Shown piece after piece: positions 10,220 through 20,700 of a DNA stretch of 64,000 nucleotides (the first letter of the stretch is position 1; every line of letters begins with the position of its first letter). Position numbers and translations under genes: made by a program. The DNA comes from Durusdinium trenchii (lineage: Eukaryota > Sar > Dinophyceae > Suessiales > Symbiodiniaceae), in contig CAXAMN010004091.1 in the NCBI GenBank assembly GCA_963970005.1, positions 139,758 through 203,757 of the forward strand, in the 5' to 3' direction. Below the pieces are notes generated by a model. It saw only the letters and a list, made by a program, of their open reading frames with translations. It made no database searches and was not told the origin of the DNA.

Positions 10220-10235
10220 GGTGACCTTAGTCACC
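10220..10235 (+). repeat. CCTTAG-core hairpin between genes 2 and 3
   Basis: Perfect stem GGTGAC/GTCACC around CTTA, 70 bases after the gene 2 stop. Copies B (17697-17712) and C (33526-33543) have a hairpin at the same place with a different stem, GGTGGC/GCCACC. Confidence 0.75.
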
Positions 10236-10299
10236 TTCTCTATTGGGGCTTAGTTGCCTCTATGGCCTTGCAAAGGACACACCTCCTGTACCACAGTTG

Positions 10300-10310
10300 T
10301 TTGGCTCAAG
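10300..10310 (+). promoter_or_regulatory. relic spliced-leader sequence upstream of gene 3
   Basis: TTTGGCTCAAG is an exact match to the last 11 bases of the dinoflagellate spliced leader. It ends 22 bases before the gene 3 ATG. Copies B (17621-17630) and C (33609-33618) have TTGGCTCAAG at the same position, preceded by CTGTAAC. Confidence 0.8.
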
Positions 10311-10332
10311 CAAACCAAGCACCTACATAGCA

Positions 10333-11580
10333 ATGCCGCCCCCCCAAGATCGCTATGAGGTTAACCTCGAGTTGGTTACCGTAGCTGGCACGGAATATAC
10401 GATGCAAGCAAACCTCGCCCATTATGAAGATGTGGCAGAGCTGGAAGACGACATTCTTTGCTTTCTGCCGACAGTGTCTGAGCTAGATGTCTTTGGCTGT
10501 GAATTAGAGTTGCTCAACCTCCAAACGCAGCAACCCCTGCCAGAGGCATTCCGCACTGAGCTCCTGCACCGACCGCAGCTCCAAATTGTTGTTCGTCCCT
10601 GCATGGTAGATGGGCATTCCATCTGGCAGTTCTAGGATGACGGCAAGGAGAGCTACCCCAAAGCTGTTCGTGTCCCGCCCAACCCGCGGAGGGCAATTGC
10701 CGATAGAGCATTTTATGCTGCACCTTCGCTCCGGCATGTAGAAGTGGCAACTGGCATCCAACATATAGGAATTGCGGCCTGGCAGAGTTGCCAGCAATTA
10801 CAGATTGTCAAGCTTCCAACTTCGGTCGTCAGTCTGGCGGAAGGAACTTTCATGGGGTGCTATGTGCTGCGTCAGGTCGCTGCACCAGGGTGTGTCCACT
10901 ATGGACAAAGGGTGTTTGCTGAGTGCTGTTCCCTAGGCAGCGTTGGGGTCAAGCTCGAAACAGAGGACAGCAGCGTCCTGGCACCAGGCGCGCAGCTTGG
11001 CAGATATGCTTTCGAGAGTTGCCTCACGCTTGCAACTATCACCTTTGACACGGATCGTACGAATAAACCACGAGCACTGCCTGAAGGCGCATTCTGTGGA
11101 GCGGGCATTGAGCAGCTGTGCTTGCCGAATGACTTTCACAACATCGGGCCGAGGGCCTGTGAAAATTGCAAAAGCCTAGTGGAAGTCAACCTCATGAGCA
11201 CGGAGATCACAGCCCTGCTCTCTTCCACCTTTGCCCACTGTGTAGCGTTGCAGTGCATATGGCTTCCACCGCGACTCATACAGATTGGAAAAGAAGCCTT
11301 CCTTAATTGTGTTGTGCTGCAGGAAGTTGTCATCCCGACAGAACTCAGTGACATCGGCAACCGTGCCTTCTGCGGGTGCGAGCAGCTGCAACGGTTTACC
11401 CTCCTAGATTGGGGAGACGTCGAACAGTGGGCGCAGGCAGAGCACAATGCTTTTTTTATGTGCGACAAATTTGAAAAACCTCATTGGCTGGAACTGCTCC
11501 CCGCGGAAGGACCGGATTCTGGTGCCTTTGACGAGGAACTCAGCCACGAATATTGCCAATATCATGCCAGTCCATGGTAG
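10333..11580 (+). pseudogene. gene 3 of copy A: LRR_5 protein with one premature stop
   Basis: The frame equals the intact 415-residue copy-B gene (16333-17580) in length and register, but a TAG at 10633-10635 replaces CAG (Gln). Residues 1-100 form a possible beta-grasp or ubiquitin-like domain (motif DIAELEDDILCFLP in B). Residues 140-380 hold BspA-type LRR_5 repeats with the pattern AF-x2-C-x2-L followed by a V/I-x-LP-x-L-x-x-IG turn. Such proteins usually bind other proteins; the partner is unknown. It lies 182 bases downstream of gene 2. A single base change separates this copy from being open, so the stop may be recent, or the product may be only the N-terminal 100 residues. Confidence 0.75.
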
Positions 11581-11688
11581 ACTCTACGGAGCTACATTGC
11601 CATGAATATTGCCATGCCAACCGCTCTGACAAGGAGCTAAACCATGTGTACCCTTAGCATTATGCCAAGCCATGAGAGGCTCAAGGTA

Positions 11689-11702
11689 GGTGCCTTAGCA
11701 TC
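11689..11702 (+). repeat. degenerate CCTTAG-core hairpin between genes 3 and 4
   Basis: GGTGC-CTTA-GCATC pairs with one G-T wobble. Copies B (near 16310) and C (near 34908-34921) have a CCTTAG core at the same site. Confidence 0.5.
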
Positions 11703-11757
11703 TGTCTTAAGGAAACATCCCCGGCCGTAGGAACAGCCCATGTGCAGACTGGACACC

Positions 11758-11766
11758 AGTGGCTCG
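11758..11766 (+). promoter_or_regulatory. degenerate spliced-leader relic upstream of gene 4
   Basis: GTGGCTCGC here corresponds to TTTGGCTCAAA in copies B (16247-16259) and C (34971-34983). It is weak alone but supported by the homologous copies. Confidence 0.45.
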
Positions 11767-11770
11767 CACA

Positions 11771-13054
11771 ATGATAGCAAATAGCCTGCCGCAAAAAGAG
11801 CTTGACAGTTCATCCATGAGTAGCACTCCCATCGAAAAGGAGCCAGTCATGGAATGCCCCCTGCTGCTGACTACGCTTTCGGGGGTAACCTTTAAGGTCT
11901 CTCTCAGTGTCGCCAAGTTCGACCGATTTACAGATTTAGAAGACCAGGTTATGGATTATCTGGCCTCGGTCACTGACCTCCAAGTTTTTGGGTGCGTCAT
12001 TGACTTTCTACACACCACCACGCAAACCTACCTAGAGGACCCAATTTGGGATAAGTTGCAGCAAGGTAGAGAATACACCATTGTCTTCAGGGACTGTAGT
12101 GTTACCCTGCCAGAACAAGAACAGCTCGGTGGTTATCCTCTTGATCAAGTCCCCTTAGCTGTTCATGTCCCAATGAACTCAGAAGAAACTGTCCCAGAAT
12201 GGGCCTTTGCAGGTGTGCCACGCTTGCGACACGTTAGCGTCGAGTCAGGGATCAGGCTCATTGGTGCAGAGGCGTGGCAAGATTGCCGGCAACTCCGCAT
12301 TGTCAAACTGCCGGCCACAGTGGTAGGCGTTGCAGATAATGCCTTTCGGGACTGCAAGCTCCTAAATAGTGTCTTGGCTCCGGGTTGTCGCGACTTTGGT
12401 TACAAAGCCTTCTCGGAATGTTGTTCCTTACAGCGTGTGTATGCATCGGGTGGAGCTGTAAACGTGTTCAATGGGGAAACCAATTTCGGGCAATACCTCT
12501 TCCAAGGGTGCATCAACCTTGCAGAGGTCACCGTGAGTGAGCTTCCATCCCCCCGATCTGAATTGAACGGGTTAACCCTGCAAGACAGGACCAGAGAGCT
12601 AGCTCCGGGCTGCCTCAGCTCTACAGGCATCTACACACTTGCTCTCCCAAAGCACTTTGTAGCCATAGGAGCCCACGCTTGTGACAGTTGTCGACTGCTT
12701 AAGAGTGTTGACCTCTGTAACACCATGATTGAAGAAATTCCGGAATTCACTTTTGGCCACTGCACTAGCCTTCGGGAAGTCTTCCTACCGACAACTCTCC
12801 ATACAATCCGAGTTAAAGCCTTTATGAGCTGTGCCGCCCTTGTTGAGCTTGCCATTCCGCCTGCTCTCAAGTATATTGGAAGTAGGGCTTTCTTGGACTG
12901 CACTGCCCTTCGAAGGCTGGTCAAAATGCCCGGAACACGCAGATGGCGAGGGGTTTATGCTGAAGAAAATGCTTTTGCCATCTGTCCGGCCATGAAATGG
13001 CCACCCTGGCTGCATATGATCCCAGACATGGGCTACACCCCTGGTTTAGGATAG
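11771..13054 (+). CDS. gene 4 of copy A: LRR_5 protein (427 aa)
   Basis: An open frame from the first ATG after the spliced-leader relic. An in-frame ATG at residue 18 is an alternative start. Residues 30-120 resemble the N-terminus of gene 3 (motif LEDQVMDYLASVTDLQVFGC) and may form a beta-grasp fold. The rest is LRR_5 repeats, with repeated units of the type GAEAWQDCRQLRIVKLPATV and a last unit SRAFLDCTALRRL. The protein ends with a short Trp- and Pro-rich segment. Genes 3 and 4 look like old duplicates of each other. This is the only open copy of gene 4 in the window: copy B has lost part of it and copy C has a one-base deletion. Function unknown; protein binding is the usual role of LRR_5 repeats. 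Confidence 0.85.
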   Translation: MIANSLPQKELDSSSMSSTPIEKEPVMECPLLLTTLSGVTFKVSLSVAKFDRFTDLEDQVMDYLASVTDLQVFGCVIDFLHTTTQTYLEDPIWDKLQQGREYTIVFRDCSVTLPEQEQLGGYPLDQVPLAVHVPMNSEETVPEWAFAGVPRLRHVSVESGIRLIGAEAWQDCRQLRIVKLPATVVGVADNAFRDCKLLNSVLAPGCRDFGYKAFSECCSLQRVYASGGAVNVFNGETNFGQYLFQGCINLAEVTVSELPSPRSELNGLTLQDRTRELAPGCLSSTGIYTLALPKHFVAIGAHACDSCRLLKSVDLCNTMIEEIPEFTFGHCTSLREVFLPTTLHTIRVKAFMSCAALVELAIPPALKYIGSRAFLDCTALRRLVKMPGTRRWRGVYAEENAFAICPAMKWPPWLHMIPDMGYTPGLG

Positions 13055-13594
13055 AAGATCATCCCTCCATCCACAGCTGTCGTGGCCCTGCTATCAATTT
13101 TGTTAGAGTCTGGGTGCGAGCCTTAGCTCGGGTCCGGAGTAGGCCAGCAATTGCGAAACAGTACTCCTCAACACGAGTAACTAACCATAGTTGCCCTCCG
13201 TTATGCATGGAGTAAGTGCCCAGAGGCTGTCGGATAGAGAAGGGTCTCGGCGTGGCGGTGATGTCGACAACTGCAAATCGTCCACCTGCCAGACACATTA
13301 GTCGGTCACTGGTTTAGGTGTCAAATGCTACGGGTTGTGGTCGCCCCAAGATGCAAGTTTTTCGGCACCATAGCATTCGATGACCTATAACGCAAACGAC
13401 CTTTGGCGAGAAAACTATCTAGACCCAGCCTCAACGAAGCTACGCTTCAGAGGCAGGAGAGAAGCAAGTGCGACGTGAGCAGTGAGTTGAGCCAAGTGCC
13501 AGTTTTCGAGCATTAGAAAAGGAGGATTTCCAGGCATATACGGCAAGCAAAATGCAAAGACACCAAGTAGAGCCATGACCTCTTCTCGCCATCC
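13055..13594 (+). other. intergenic region after copy A
   Basis: No gene seen. It contains a CCTTAG-core hairpin at 13117-13130 (stem CGAGC/GCTCG). From about 13540 it holds a block of about 70 bases (starting TACGGCAAGC) that recurs at about 30052-30125, 36650-36716 and, inverted, 14592-14660. That block leads directly into the noncoding repeat unit. Confidence 0.5.
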
Positions 13595-14469
13595 GCTGCG
13601 AAGTGAGCCGATAGGAGCGAGAACCTTAGTTCTGCGTTCCTACACGGCGGGTGGTAGATAGTGGCAATGAAGGATGCCCAGGGGGAACCTTAGTTCCCGC
13701 TGTTGATGTCCGACATTTCCAATTTTGTACAAAGAGGTACAGATATCATGCTAGGAGAGCTCAATGTTTCACAGGTTTCACACGGGCCTTGCACGCACCT
13801 CTCACTTTTTGCCATTACACAGCGCCTCACAGACTCAAGTGACATCCCCTTTTGGCACCGTTGAGTGCCGAAGGGTGTTGGGTCTGCCTCCCCACGGGGA
13901 GGTGGTGCCCGGTTCACCCTTAGCTGCAGGCTTCTCTCGCTAGGAATTGCCGCCGTATTTGAATTCTGTCCGGCAGCATGTGCCTGGTCTTGTATGCGCC
14001 GCCGGTTGAACGGGTTGTGCTGCAAGTATGGTCTTTTCCACGGATTGCTGCTTAGATCTTCGCACATTCGGTTGGCCTGACTACAACCACTGCTGGAGCA
14101 TTGCGAGACACCTGACCTGCAAAGTGACCTTGTTTTGCCACACTGTGGTGTGGCCGCTGGTCACCAACACTTGGTAAGGAAAGTCCGTTTGAAGCCTCCT
14201 AGGCGGCTTTCCGTGAACACAGCTTGCGCTGCAGTCCTTTTCTTTTGCGAATTCAGGCCCACTAATTGCCACTAGTCTCAGTTTCACACGTTTCACCTAG
14301 TGTAGAGGGAAGACTACAAGATGGTGGAGTTTCGGCCTGCGGGCTTGGGTGTTTGGTTTTGGGTTGGTTTTGGGGCCTTCGTTCCTTTCTCCACCATCTG
14401 TCTGTTCTTCCCTTCCTTCAACGATGACCTGGGCACCATGCCCACACGGCGTCCGTACTCGCGGAAAAA
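13595..14469 (+). repeat. 0.9-kb noncoding repeat, unit 1, ending in A5
   Basis: This unit matches 36707-37605 and 37606-38492 over nearly its whole length. It starts near GCTGCGAAGTGAGCCG and ends CTCGCGG followed by five A. Inside are two CCTTAG-core hairpins (13620-13633, stem AGAAC/GTTCT; 13683-13698, stem GGGAAC/GTTCCC). The A-run end suggests spread through an RNA copy. ORFs inside it are not conserved between units, so it is taken as noncoding. Confidence 0.65.
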
Positions 14470-14885
14470 GTATCTGTACCTCTTTGTGCAAAATTGGAAA
14501 TGTCGGACATCAACAAAGGGAACTAAGGTTCCCCCTGGGCATCCTGCATTGCCACTCTCTACCACCCGCCTGTGGAACGAAGAGCTAAGACTCTCACTCC
14601 TATTGGCTCACTGCATTGCGAATGGCGAGAAGAGGTTGCTTACTGCTTGCGCATCTTGCTTGCCGTTGCTCCACTGTTGGTTAGCTTATCCCCCATTCCA
14701 GACACAGGATTGTCGGCGCTCGTCAGGTCTGAGCAGGTCTCCTCCCTGTGACGACTGGCTTTTGTCGACGAGGACTGGAGGGGTATTCAGGTTGTTCGGC
14801 CACAAGTCTTTGACCATGTGCATTGAGTTCCCGTTGCTTGCCCCTAGCTCCAGGTGCAGGCGTCTTGCCATGACACTCTTGGGTG
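14470..14885 (-). repeat. inverted partial noncoding repeat downstream of copy B
   Basis: Read on the minus strand, 14592-14885 matches the region downstream of gene 4 in copy C (about 36425-36700). It then runs into the first about 115 bases of the noncoding repeat, stopping at 14472. It contains a CCTTAG-core hairpin at 14518-14533 (GGGAAC/GTTCCC) and a damaged one near 14582-14597. It abuts unit 1 tail to tail. Confidence 0.55.
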
Positions 14886-15024
14886 GAACCTCCTATGGAA
14901 GGGTACCTATGGAATTTGTCCTGGCACGATCGTTGACCTACCTTGGACACACGCTAAGGCGCGCGCCCAGCCTCTGAGCGAGTAACCGCGATACTGCCCT
15001 GGCTGCAGCCAAAAAGGCTTGTTT

Positions 15025-16220
15025 TCATCCAAGACCAGGGGTGTGCTTCATGTCCGGGATCATGTGTAGCTAGGGTGGCCATCGCATAACAGGACAAATG
15101 GCGAAAGCATTCTCTTCAGCGTAGGCTCCTCGCCACTTATGCCTTCCTGGCATCTTGGCAAGCCTACGAAAGACAGTGCAATCTAGAAAGGCCCTACTTC
15201 CTGTGTACCTCAGCGAGGGCGGAATGGCAAGCTCAACTGGGGCTGCACAGTTCACAAAGGCTTTGACTCGGATTGTATGGAGGGTTGTCTGAACAGCAGC
15301 AGGCTCTGAGTCTCATGCAGTCCGGAGCAGAAGTAACACAACTACCATGACGGTAACAAAGATAGACAGCGACAGCTGTCGCACACGTGCGCTCCGATGG
15401 CTACGAAGTGCTTCGTGAGAGCAAGTGTATAGATTCCCGTAGAGCTAAGACAATCTGGTGCTAGCTCACTGGTCCTAACGTGCGTGCTGACCCTTGGGAG
15501 GAAGGAGGCTCACTCCAGGTAACCTCAGCAATTGGAAGAGGTATTGCCCGAACTTGGCTTCGCATTGAAAACGTTTGCAATCCCATCCGATGCATACACC
15601 CATTGCAGGAACAGCACTCTGCAAAGGCTTTGCGCCCAAAATCCCTACACCCCGAGCCAGGACACTGTTGAGTAGTTTGCAGTCCCGGAAGGCGTTATCG
15701 GAAATGCCTACAACACTAGCCGGCAGCTTGACAATGCGAAGCTGTCGGCAATTTTGCCAAGCCTCTGCACCAATGAGCCTGATGCCCGACTCTACACTGA
15801 CATGTCGCAGGCGCGGGACCCCTGCAAAGGCCCATTCTGGGACGATTTCTTCTGGATTGATAGGAACGTGAAGGCTAGCGGGACCTGATCGATAGAGCAG
15901 CCTCCGAGCTGCTCTTGCGCTGGCAGGGTAACACTACAGTTCTTGAAGACAATGGTGAATTCCCTGCCTTGCTGTAACTTGTCCCAGATTGGGTCCTCAA
16001 GGTATGCGTGTGTGGCAGTTTGAAGAAACTCGATGGAGCACCCAAATACTTTGAGATCAGTAACCGAAGCGAGGTAGTCCATGACTTGATCTTCTAACTT
16101 TGCAACACTGAGCGAGACCTGAAAAGTCTCTCCCGAAAGCGTAGTCAACACCAGGGAGTGTTCCATGACCGGCTCCTTTTCCAGAGGAGTGCTAATCATG
16201 GATGAATCATCAAGTTCCAT
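15025..16220 (-). pseudogene. gene 4 of copy B, broken LRR_5 gene
   Basis: The reading frame matches gene 4 of copy C but is broken several times. It is frameshifted near 15880. About 100 bases of coding sequence are replaced by an unrelated 81-bp repeat at 15290-15370. A TAG (minus strand, about 15070-15072) replaces a Trp codon near the C-terminus. The start is taken at ATG 16220, just after the spliced-leader relic. The unbroken protein would be an LRR_5 protein like that at 11771-13054. Confidence 0.65.
15290..15370 (+). repeat. 81-bp repeat inserted in gene 4 of copy B
   Basis: This 81-bp stretch (starting TGAACAGCAGCAGG) recurs at 26539-26619 with three base differences. It interrupts gene 4 here and sits between genes 0 and -1 at the other site. 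No open frame or terminal repeats were seen. Confidence 0.7.
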
Positions 16221-16246
16221 GTGCGACAACCTATTTGCAAAGATTG

Positions 16247-16259
16247 TTTGAGCCAAAGG
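16247..16259 (-). promoter_or_regulatory. relic spliced leader upstream of gene 4, copy B
   Basis: Reads CCTTTGGCTCAAA on the minus strand, 27 bases before the ATG at 16220. The same sequence lies before gene 4 in copy C. Confidence 0.7.
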
Positions 16260-16332
16260 TATCTGGGTCTACGTGTGGGCTGTTCCCAATCCTTGGATTC
16301 TGAAGACAGATGCTAAGGCACCCACCTAGAGT

Positions 16333-17580
16333 CTACCATGGACCGTCATGATATTGGCAATATTCGTGGTAGAGTTCTTCGTCAAAAGCATCCGAATCAG
16401 GTCCCTCTGCAGGGAGCAGCTCCACCCACGGGGGTTTTTCAAACTTGTCACACATAAACAATGCATTGTGCTCTGCTTGTACCCACTGTTCAATGTCACC
16501 CCAGTCCAGGGGGGTGAATCGTTGCAGCTGCTCACACCCACAAAACGCACGGTTGCCTATATCCCTGAGCTCCGTCGGGATGACAACTTCCTGCAGTGCC
16601 ACACAATTCAGAAAAGCCTCTTTGCCAATTAGCGTGAGGCGTGGCGGGAACCATATGCAGTTTAAGGCGACGCAATGGGCAAATGTGGAAGAGGGGAGGG
16701 CTGTGATCTCTGTGTCCATGAGGTTGACCTCCACAAGGCTTTTACAATTCTCACAGGCACGCGGCCCGATGTTGTGGAAGTCACTCGGCAGGCAGAGCTG
16801 TTCAATGCTTGCGCCGCAAAATGCCCCTTCCGGCAGTCCTCTAGGTTTGTCAGTATGATCCATGTCAAAGGTGATGGTGGCAAGTGTGAGGCAACTCTCG
16901 AAGGCATATTTACCTAGTTGTGCCCCTCGTGCAAGGAAGCTGCTGTCCTCTGTACCATGACTGGCCCCAACTCGACTTAGGGAGCAGCACTCTGCAAACA
17001 CCCTTGGACCGTATCGGATACACCCCGGGGCGGCCACCTCTCGCAGCACATAGCACCCTTGGAAAGCCCCTTCCGCCAGACTCATGACCGAGGGTGGGAG
17101 CTTGACAATTTGTAGTTGCTGACACGTCTGCCAAGCCGCAACTCCTACATGGTGAATGCCAGTTGTCACTTCTACATGCCGGAGCGAAGGTGCAGCATAA
17201 AATGCTCTATCGGCAATTGCCCTCCGCGGGTGGGGCGGGACACGAACAGCTTTGGGGTAGCTCTCCTTGCCGTCATCCTGGAACTGCCAGATGGAATGCC
17301 CATCTACCATGCAGGGACGAACAACAATTTGGAGCTGCGGTCGTTGCAGGAGCTCAGTGCGGAATGCCTCTGGCAGGGGTTGCTGCGTTTGGAGGTTGAG
17401 CAACTCTAATTCACAGCCAAAGACATCTAGCTCAGACGCTGTCGGCAGAAAGCAGAGAATGTCATCCTCAAGCTCTGCTATATCCTCATAGTGGGAGAGG
17501 TCTGTCTGCATTGCATATACCGTACCTGCTATGGTAACCAACTCAAGGTTGATCTCATAACGGTCTTGGTGAGTCGACAT
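16333..17580 (-). CDS. gene 3 of copy B: LRR_5 protein (415 aa), intact
   Basis: Open from ATG 17580 to the stop at 16333. Residues 1-100 form a compact N-terminal domain that may be beta-grasp. Several LRR_5 repeats follow to about residue 370, showing the Cys-containing pattern AF-x2-C and the loop LP-x-L-x-x-IG. The C-terminal 40 residues are acidic and end in HDGPW. This is the only undamaged gene 3 in the window and serves as the reference for reading the stop in copy A and the 10-base deletion in copy C. A spliced-leader relic lies 40 bases upstream. Role unknown; LRR_5 proteins typically bind proteins or surfaces. Confidence 0.85.
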   Translation of the reverse strand: MSTHQDRYEINLELVTIAGTVYAMQTDLSHYEDIAELEDDILCFLPTASELDVFGCELELLNLQTQQPLPEAFRTELLQRPQLQIVVRPCMVDGHSIWQFQDDGKESYPKAVRVPPHPRRAIADRAFYAAPSLRHVEVTTGIHHVGVAAWQTCQQLQIVKLPPSVMSLAEGAFQGCYVLREVAAPGCIRYGPRVFAECCSLSRVGASHGTEDSSFLARGAQLGKYAFESCLTLATITFDMDHTDKPRGLPEGAFCGASIEQLCLPSDFHNIGPRACENCKSLVEVNLMDTEITALPSSTFAHCVALNCIWFPPRLTLIGKEAFLNCVALQEVVIPTELRDIGNRAFCGCEQLQRFTPLDWGDIEQWVQAEHNALFMCDKFEKPPWVELLPAEGPDSDAFDEELYHEYCQYHDGPW

Positions 17581-17620
17581 TGTCGCATAGGCGGTAGCTC
17601 GAGCGTGCTCGCTAGGTTTG

Positions 17621-17631
17621 CTTGAGCCAAG
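17621..17631 (-). promoter_or_regulatory. relic spliced leader upstream of gene 3, copy B
   Basis: Reads CTTGGCTCAAG on the minus strand, preceded by CTGTAA. This resembles a shortened version of the full leader (CCGTAGCCATTTTGGCTCAAG). Confidence 0.75.
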
Positions 17632-17696
17632 TTACAGAGACACCGAAGATACGATCATTGCGAACCCTAGTATGACAGTAAAGCTACCAGTAGGAG

Positions 17697-17712
17697 GGTG
17701 GCTAAGGCCATC
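17697..17712 (-). repeat. CCTTAG-core hairpin between genes 2 and 3, copy B
   Basis: GGTGGC-TAAG-GCCATC on the plus strand, with one G-T wobble in the stem. Copy C has a perfect 7-bp version at 33526-33543. Confidence 0.6.
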
Positions 17713-17781
17713 CACCTTCTGGAGAGGATCAAGCAATTCGGAAACGGTTGCTGATCAGATTGATTCCTACTGCCAACTACC

Positions 17782-20700
17782 CTACTGCCACCAACCATGG
17801 GACCACCCATAGGGCGAGGACGATGGGGAAGGCCTACTGTGCCAGGAAGACCCCGCTGCCGACGAAGAGCCTCCCAATCCTGGCGGGGGGACAGTTCGGC
17901 GAGCTTTATTGCTTGGGTCTGGGTCCGGGGCTTCTTGACTGTAGCCCATGTGGTCTCGAAGCGCCTGCTTGTGGGCCGCGAGTTGAAGCCTAAAGCTGGG
18001 GTTCCCAGTGAGCCATGCACAGAGCTGATCCCATCGTTCTTTGGTATAGAGCTGTTTGCCATATTGATTGTATGGGCGATCTGCCATTTTCGGAGTGAAA
18101 GGATATCCAGTGTGGTAGTAGCCGCTGAGGACGATCCCAGGGACTTTGGTCAGCATCAGGCGGGGAGACAGCAGGTGCCATCCTGTGCGGGCCATGGCAA
18201 CACGTAGCCCGGAGGTCAGCCACTGAGCCACGACAGCACTTTCTGCTTCGATGCTCCCTTGCTCAAAATTGCCGAGCGCCGTTGCTAATCGTGTGTAACC
18301 TATGCCAAAGCGTCCATATCCCTTGGCAAAGGTGTAGTTGGGTTCAGCCATCGTGTCCTCGTCCTCCGTGGCCTCTTCAGTGCCAACTTCTGGTGGTTCA
18401 GCAAGCCCCACTGGCACGGGGAGTGCAAGCTTAGGCGACCGTTCAGCTGACCCAGTAGCGTCAGAGGCAGAGTCGTCTTCTGCCGGCAGGTCTGCATTGG
18501 GGTGCTTGGCAGTTGTCAGATCTCGCCACAAGGGGACTTCGATGCGCAGCCTCAACTGCAGAAGGGAGGGAAACGAGAAAGCTTGTCCCAAAGACGGGTC
18601 GAGGGCACCACTAGAGTAGGCTCTTTCTGCCCAGGACGTCTCCGGCATTCGGGGGTACCGGTCGTAAACAATGTCTTTCGTGTGCACTCCCACCACGAGC
18701 AGAGGGTTGTCCTCAGCATCCTCTTCTTTTGGCCGATACCCATAACCCCCTTTCACTTCCGCAGGCGTGAAGCCCTGCCGCTGCATGGCTACAACCAGGT
18801 CAGGCAGGATCTGTACCGGCAGATAGACAAAGAGGTCATTGGTGGGCAGTGTCTGTTCCCCATGCTCCATTCCCCTAACAAAGGACATGAGGACAGTGCG
18901 CATGAAGGTAAGGGCATCGACGTCTTTTTCCTTTGTCGTCTGCGATTTTCCTTCCTCTACTTGCGCTGTTCCTGGGCCTTGGTGTCTATGTTGATTGTCA
19001 AAGGAACAGCGCCTCGCAATAAAAGCCAGGAGGCCATATTGCCAGAATCGGGGGGTTTGCATAGAGGGCGAGCTGTTTGTGTGTGATGAAGGGACATGCT
19101 GGATGCCCACTCTTCACAAAAGCAAAGAGGTTGGATAGGGGAGCAGCAAAGGCTTCACTTATGCGGAGGAGATCCCCTATATAGGCCTGGTTGATTTCAT
19201 CTGGAATGTCCACTAAAGGAGGAGCCGTGGAGTGCTTGTTCTGTCACCCTCCTCCAGAGGAACGTACGGACGAGGCGATTGATTTGCTTGCTGGAGATAG
19301 CAAGTCTTGCCATCGGCCATTCCCTAGGAAGGTCACTATAGGTCTGCAATGCGGGGAGTGGCACCCTTTGCCTGGCAGTTTCGCTGGCCGTTCGAGCCGC
19401 ATTTTGATAGTCGTAGAGGGCCTGCATGGCTCTCTGCTCAGATTCCAATTGGAGATCAGTATCAGCCGTGCCTCCACGCTCTGTATTCTCTTGATCACCG
19501 GCAATGTCTATTTCAGTCATCGCATGTGAACGCTCCTGCACCGATCCAGGGCGGGCAGGTGGTGTCGTAGGATTCCTGCAAGCAGGAACTACCGAATTTT
19601 GAGTATTCTGACTGGCCAAGTCTGCAAGTGTGGCCGGTGGTTGCTCATGTTCAGGAATGCTGCCGAGTGGTTGCCTGGATGGTGGAGCAGGTGATTTCCG
19701 TAACTTCTTGGATTGAGCTCGCCCGGCATTGGCTTTGGACCCCGGTCTTCAGCTACCCCCGAGGGGCCTGTGGCCCGCTACTTTGGCAGTTTCTTCTAGG
19801 TCACTAAGGCCAAAGCCTCGGCCGTGTCGGAGGAGCATGTGAAAGACTTCTGGTATTTCATGCGGCATGTACCAGGTAGTGGGGGCTCGTAGCCCAATGG
19901 GAGCTTTGAGTAGGAGCGTGCGATGGGCCCTCTGTCCATCGGCTACTCCACCAGGGCTCTGTTTGGGGTCACCAAGTAGTAGTCGAAAGAAGGGTTGTCG
20001 GGGGACTGTTGGCGCAAAAGCAGATTTGAGGTCCATGTCCTGCTGCGCCTCTTCGCTAATGAGTAGGTCCACATTCTCCATATGGGTGTTGAGTGTGGAG
20101 TGGATTTGTCCTTTTTGGTCCCAAACAAGCCCAGTAGTGACAATTACCACGTGGCAGCCGGGGATGTATGATGCCGCTTCGCTTGCTCGCAAGTCGTAGT
20201 CCGTGCACGCTGTGTTGGTCTCTGCCTCTTCCCTACTTACTGGTCGAACGAAATATCTTTGGTGGTCCGGCTCTAAGTCAAAGGCTGTGAGCAGCTTAGT
20301 AATTGCCCGACCCGCTGGATTCTCTTTGTGCACCACTGCAATCTTAAGGTGAGTGGTGAGGGCCAGCCAGGCAAGGAGAAAGGTTAGGGATCTAGTCTTG
20401 CCCGCTCCAAAGACACCTGCGACTGCCAAGGTAGATCTGCCAGCTCTAAGGGCCAGCGCCAGACTGGCAGCCATTGAAACAATGTGCCCATTATCACGCC
20501 GGGCGGCAGTTCCCAGGGCAACAGCAAAGCTGGCTGCTTGGGGGCAGTAGTGCATTGTATTGCCAGAGGTCAGCAGCTGGAAGAGAGCATGCAAGCTCTG
20601 CAAGAGGACCACCGTGCATTCTAGTTGATACGGAATGGGCACCTGGCCCGGGATACCCAGCACTGTGGGTTTGTGCTCTGCAGCCAAGCAGGCCATTTGC

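Noticed and set aside
13490-13506. CTTGGCTCAA on the minus strand as another spliced-leader relic
   Set aside because: No gene follows on that strand and no other copy has it; a 10-base match can be chance.
14321-14977. 218-codon plus-strand open frame across the end of noncoding repeat unit 1
   Set aside because: It crosses the junction between two repeat fragments and is not conserved in units 2 and 3.
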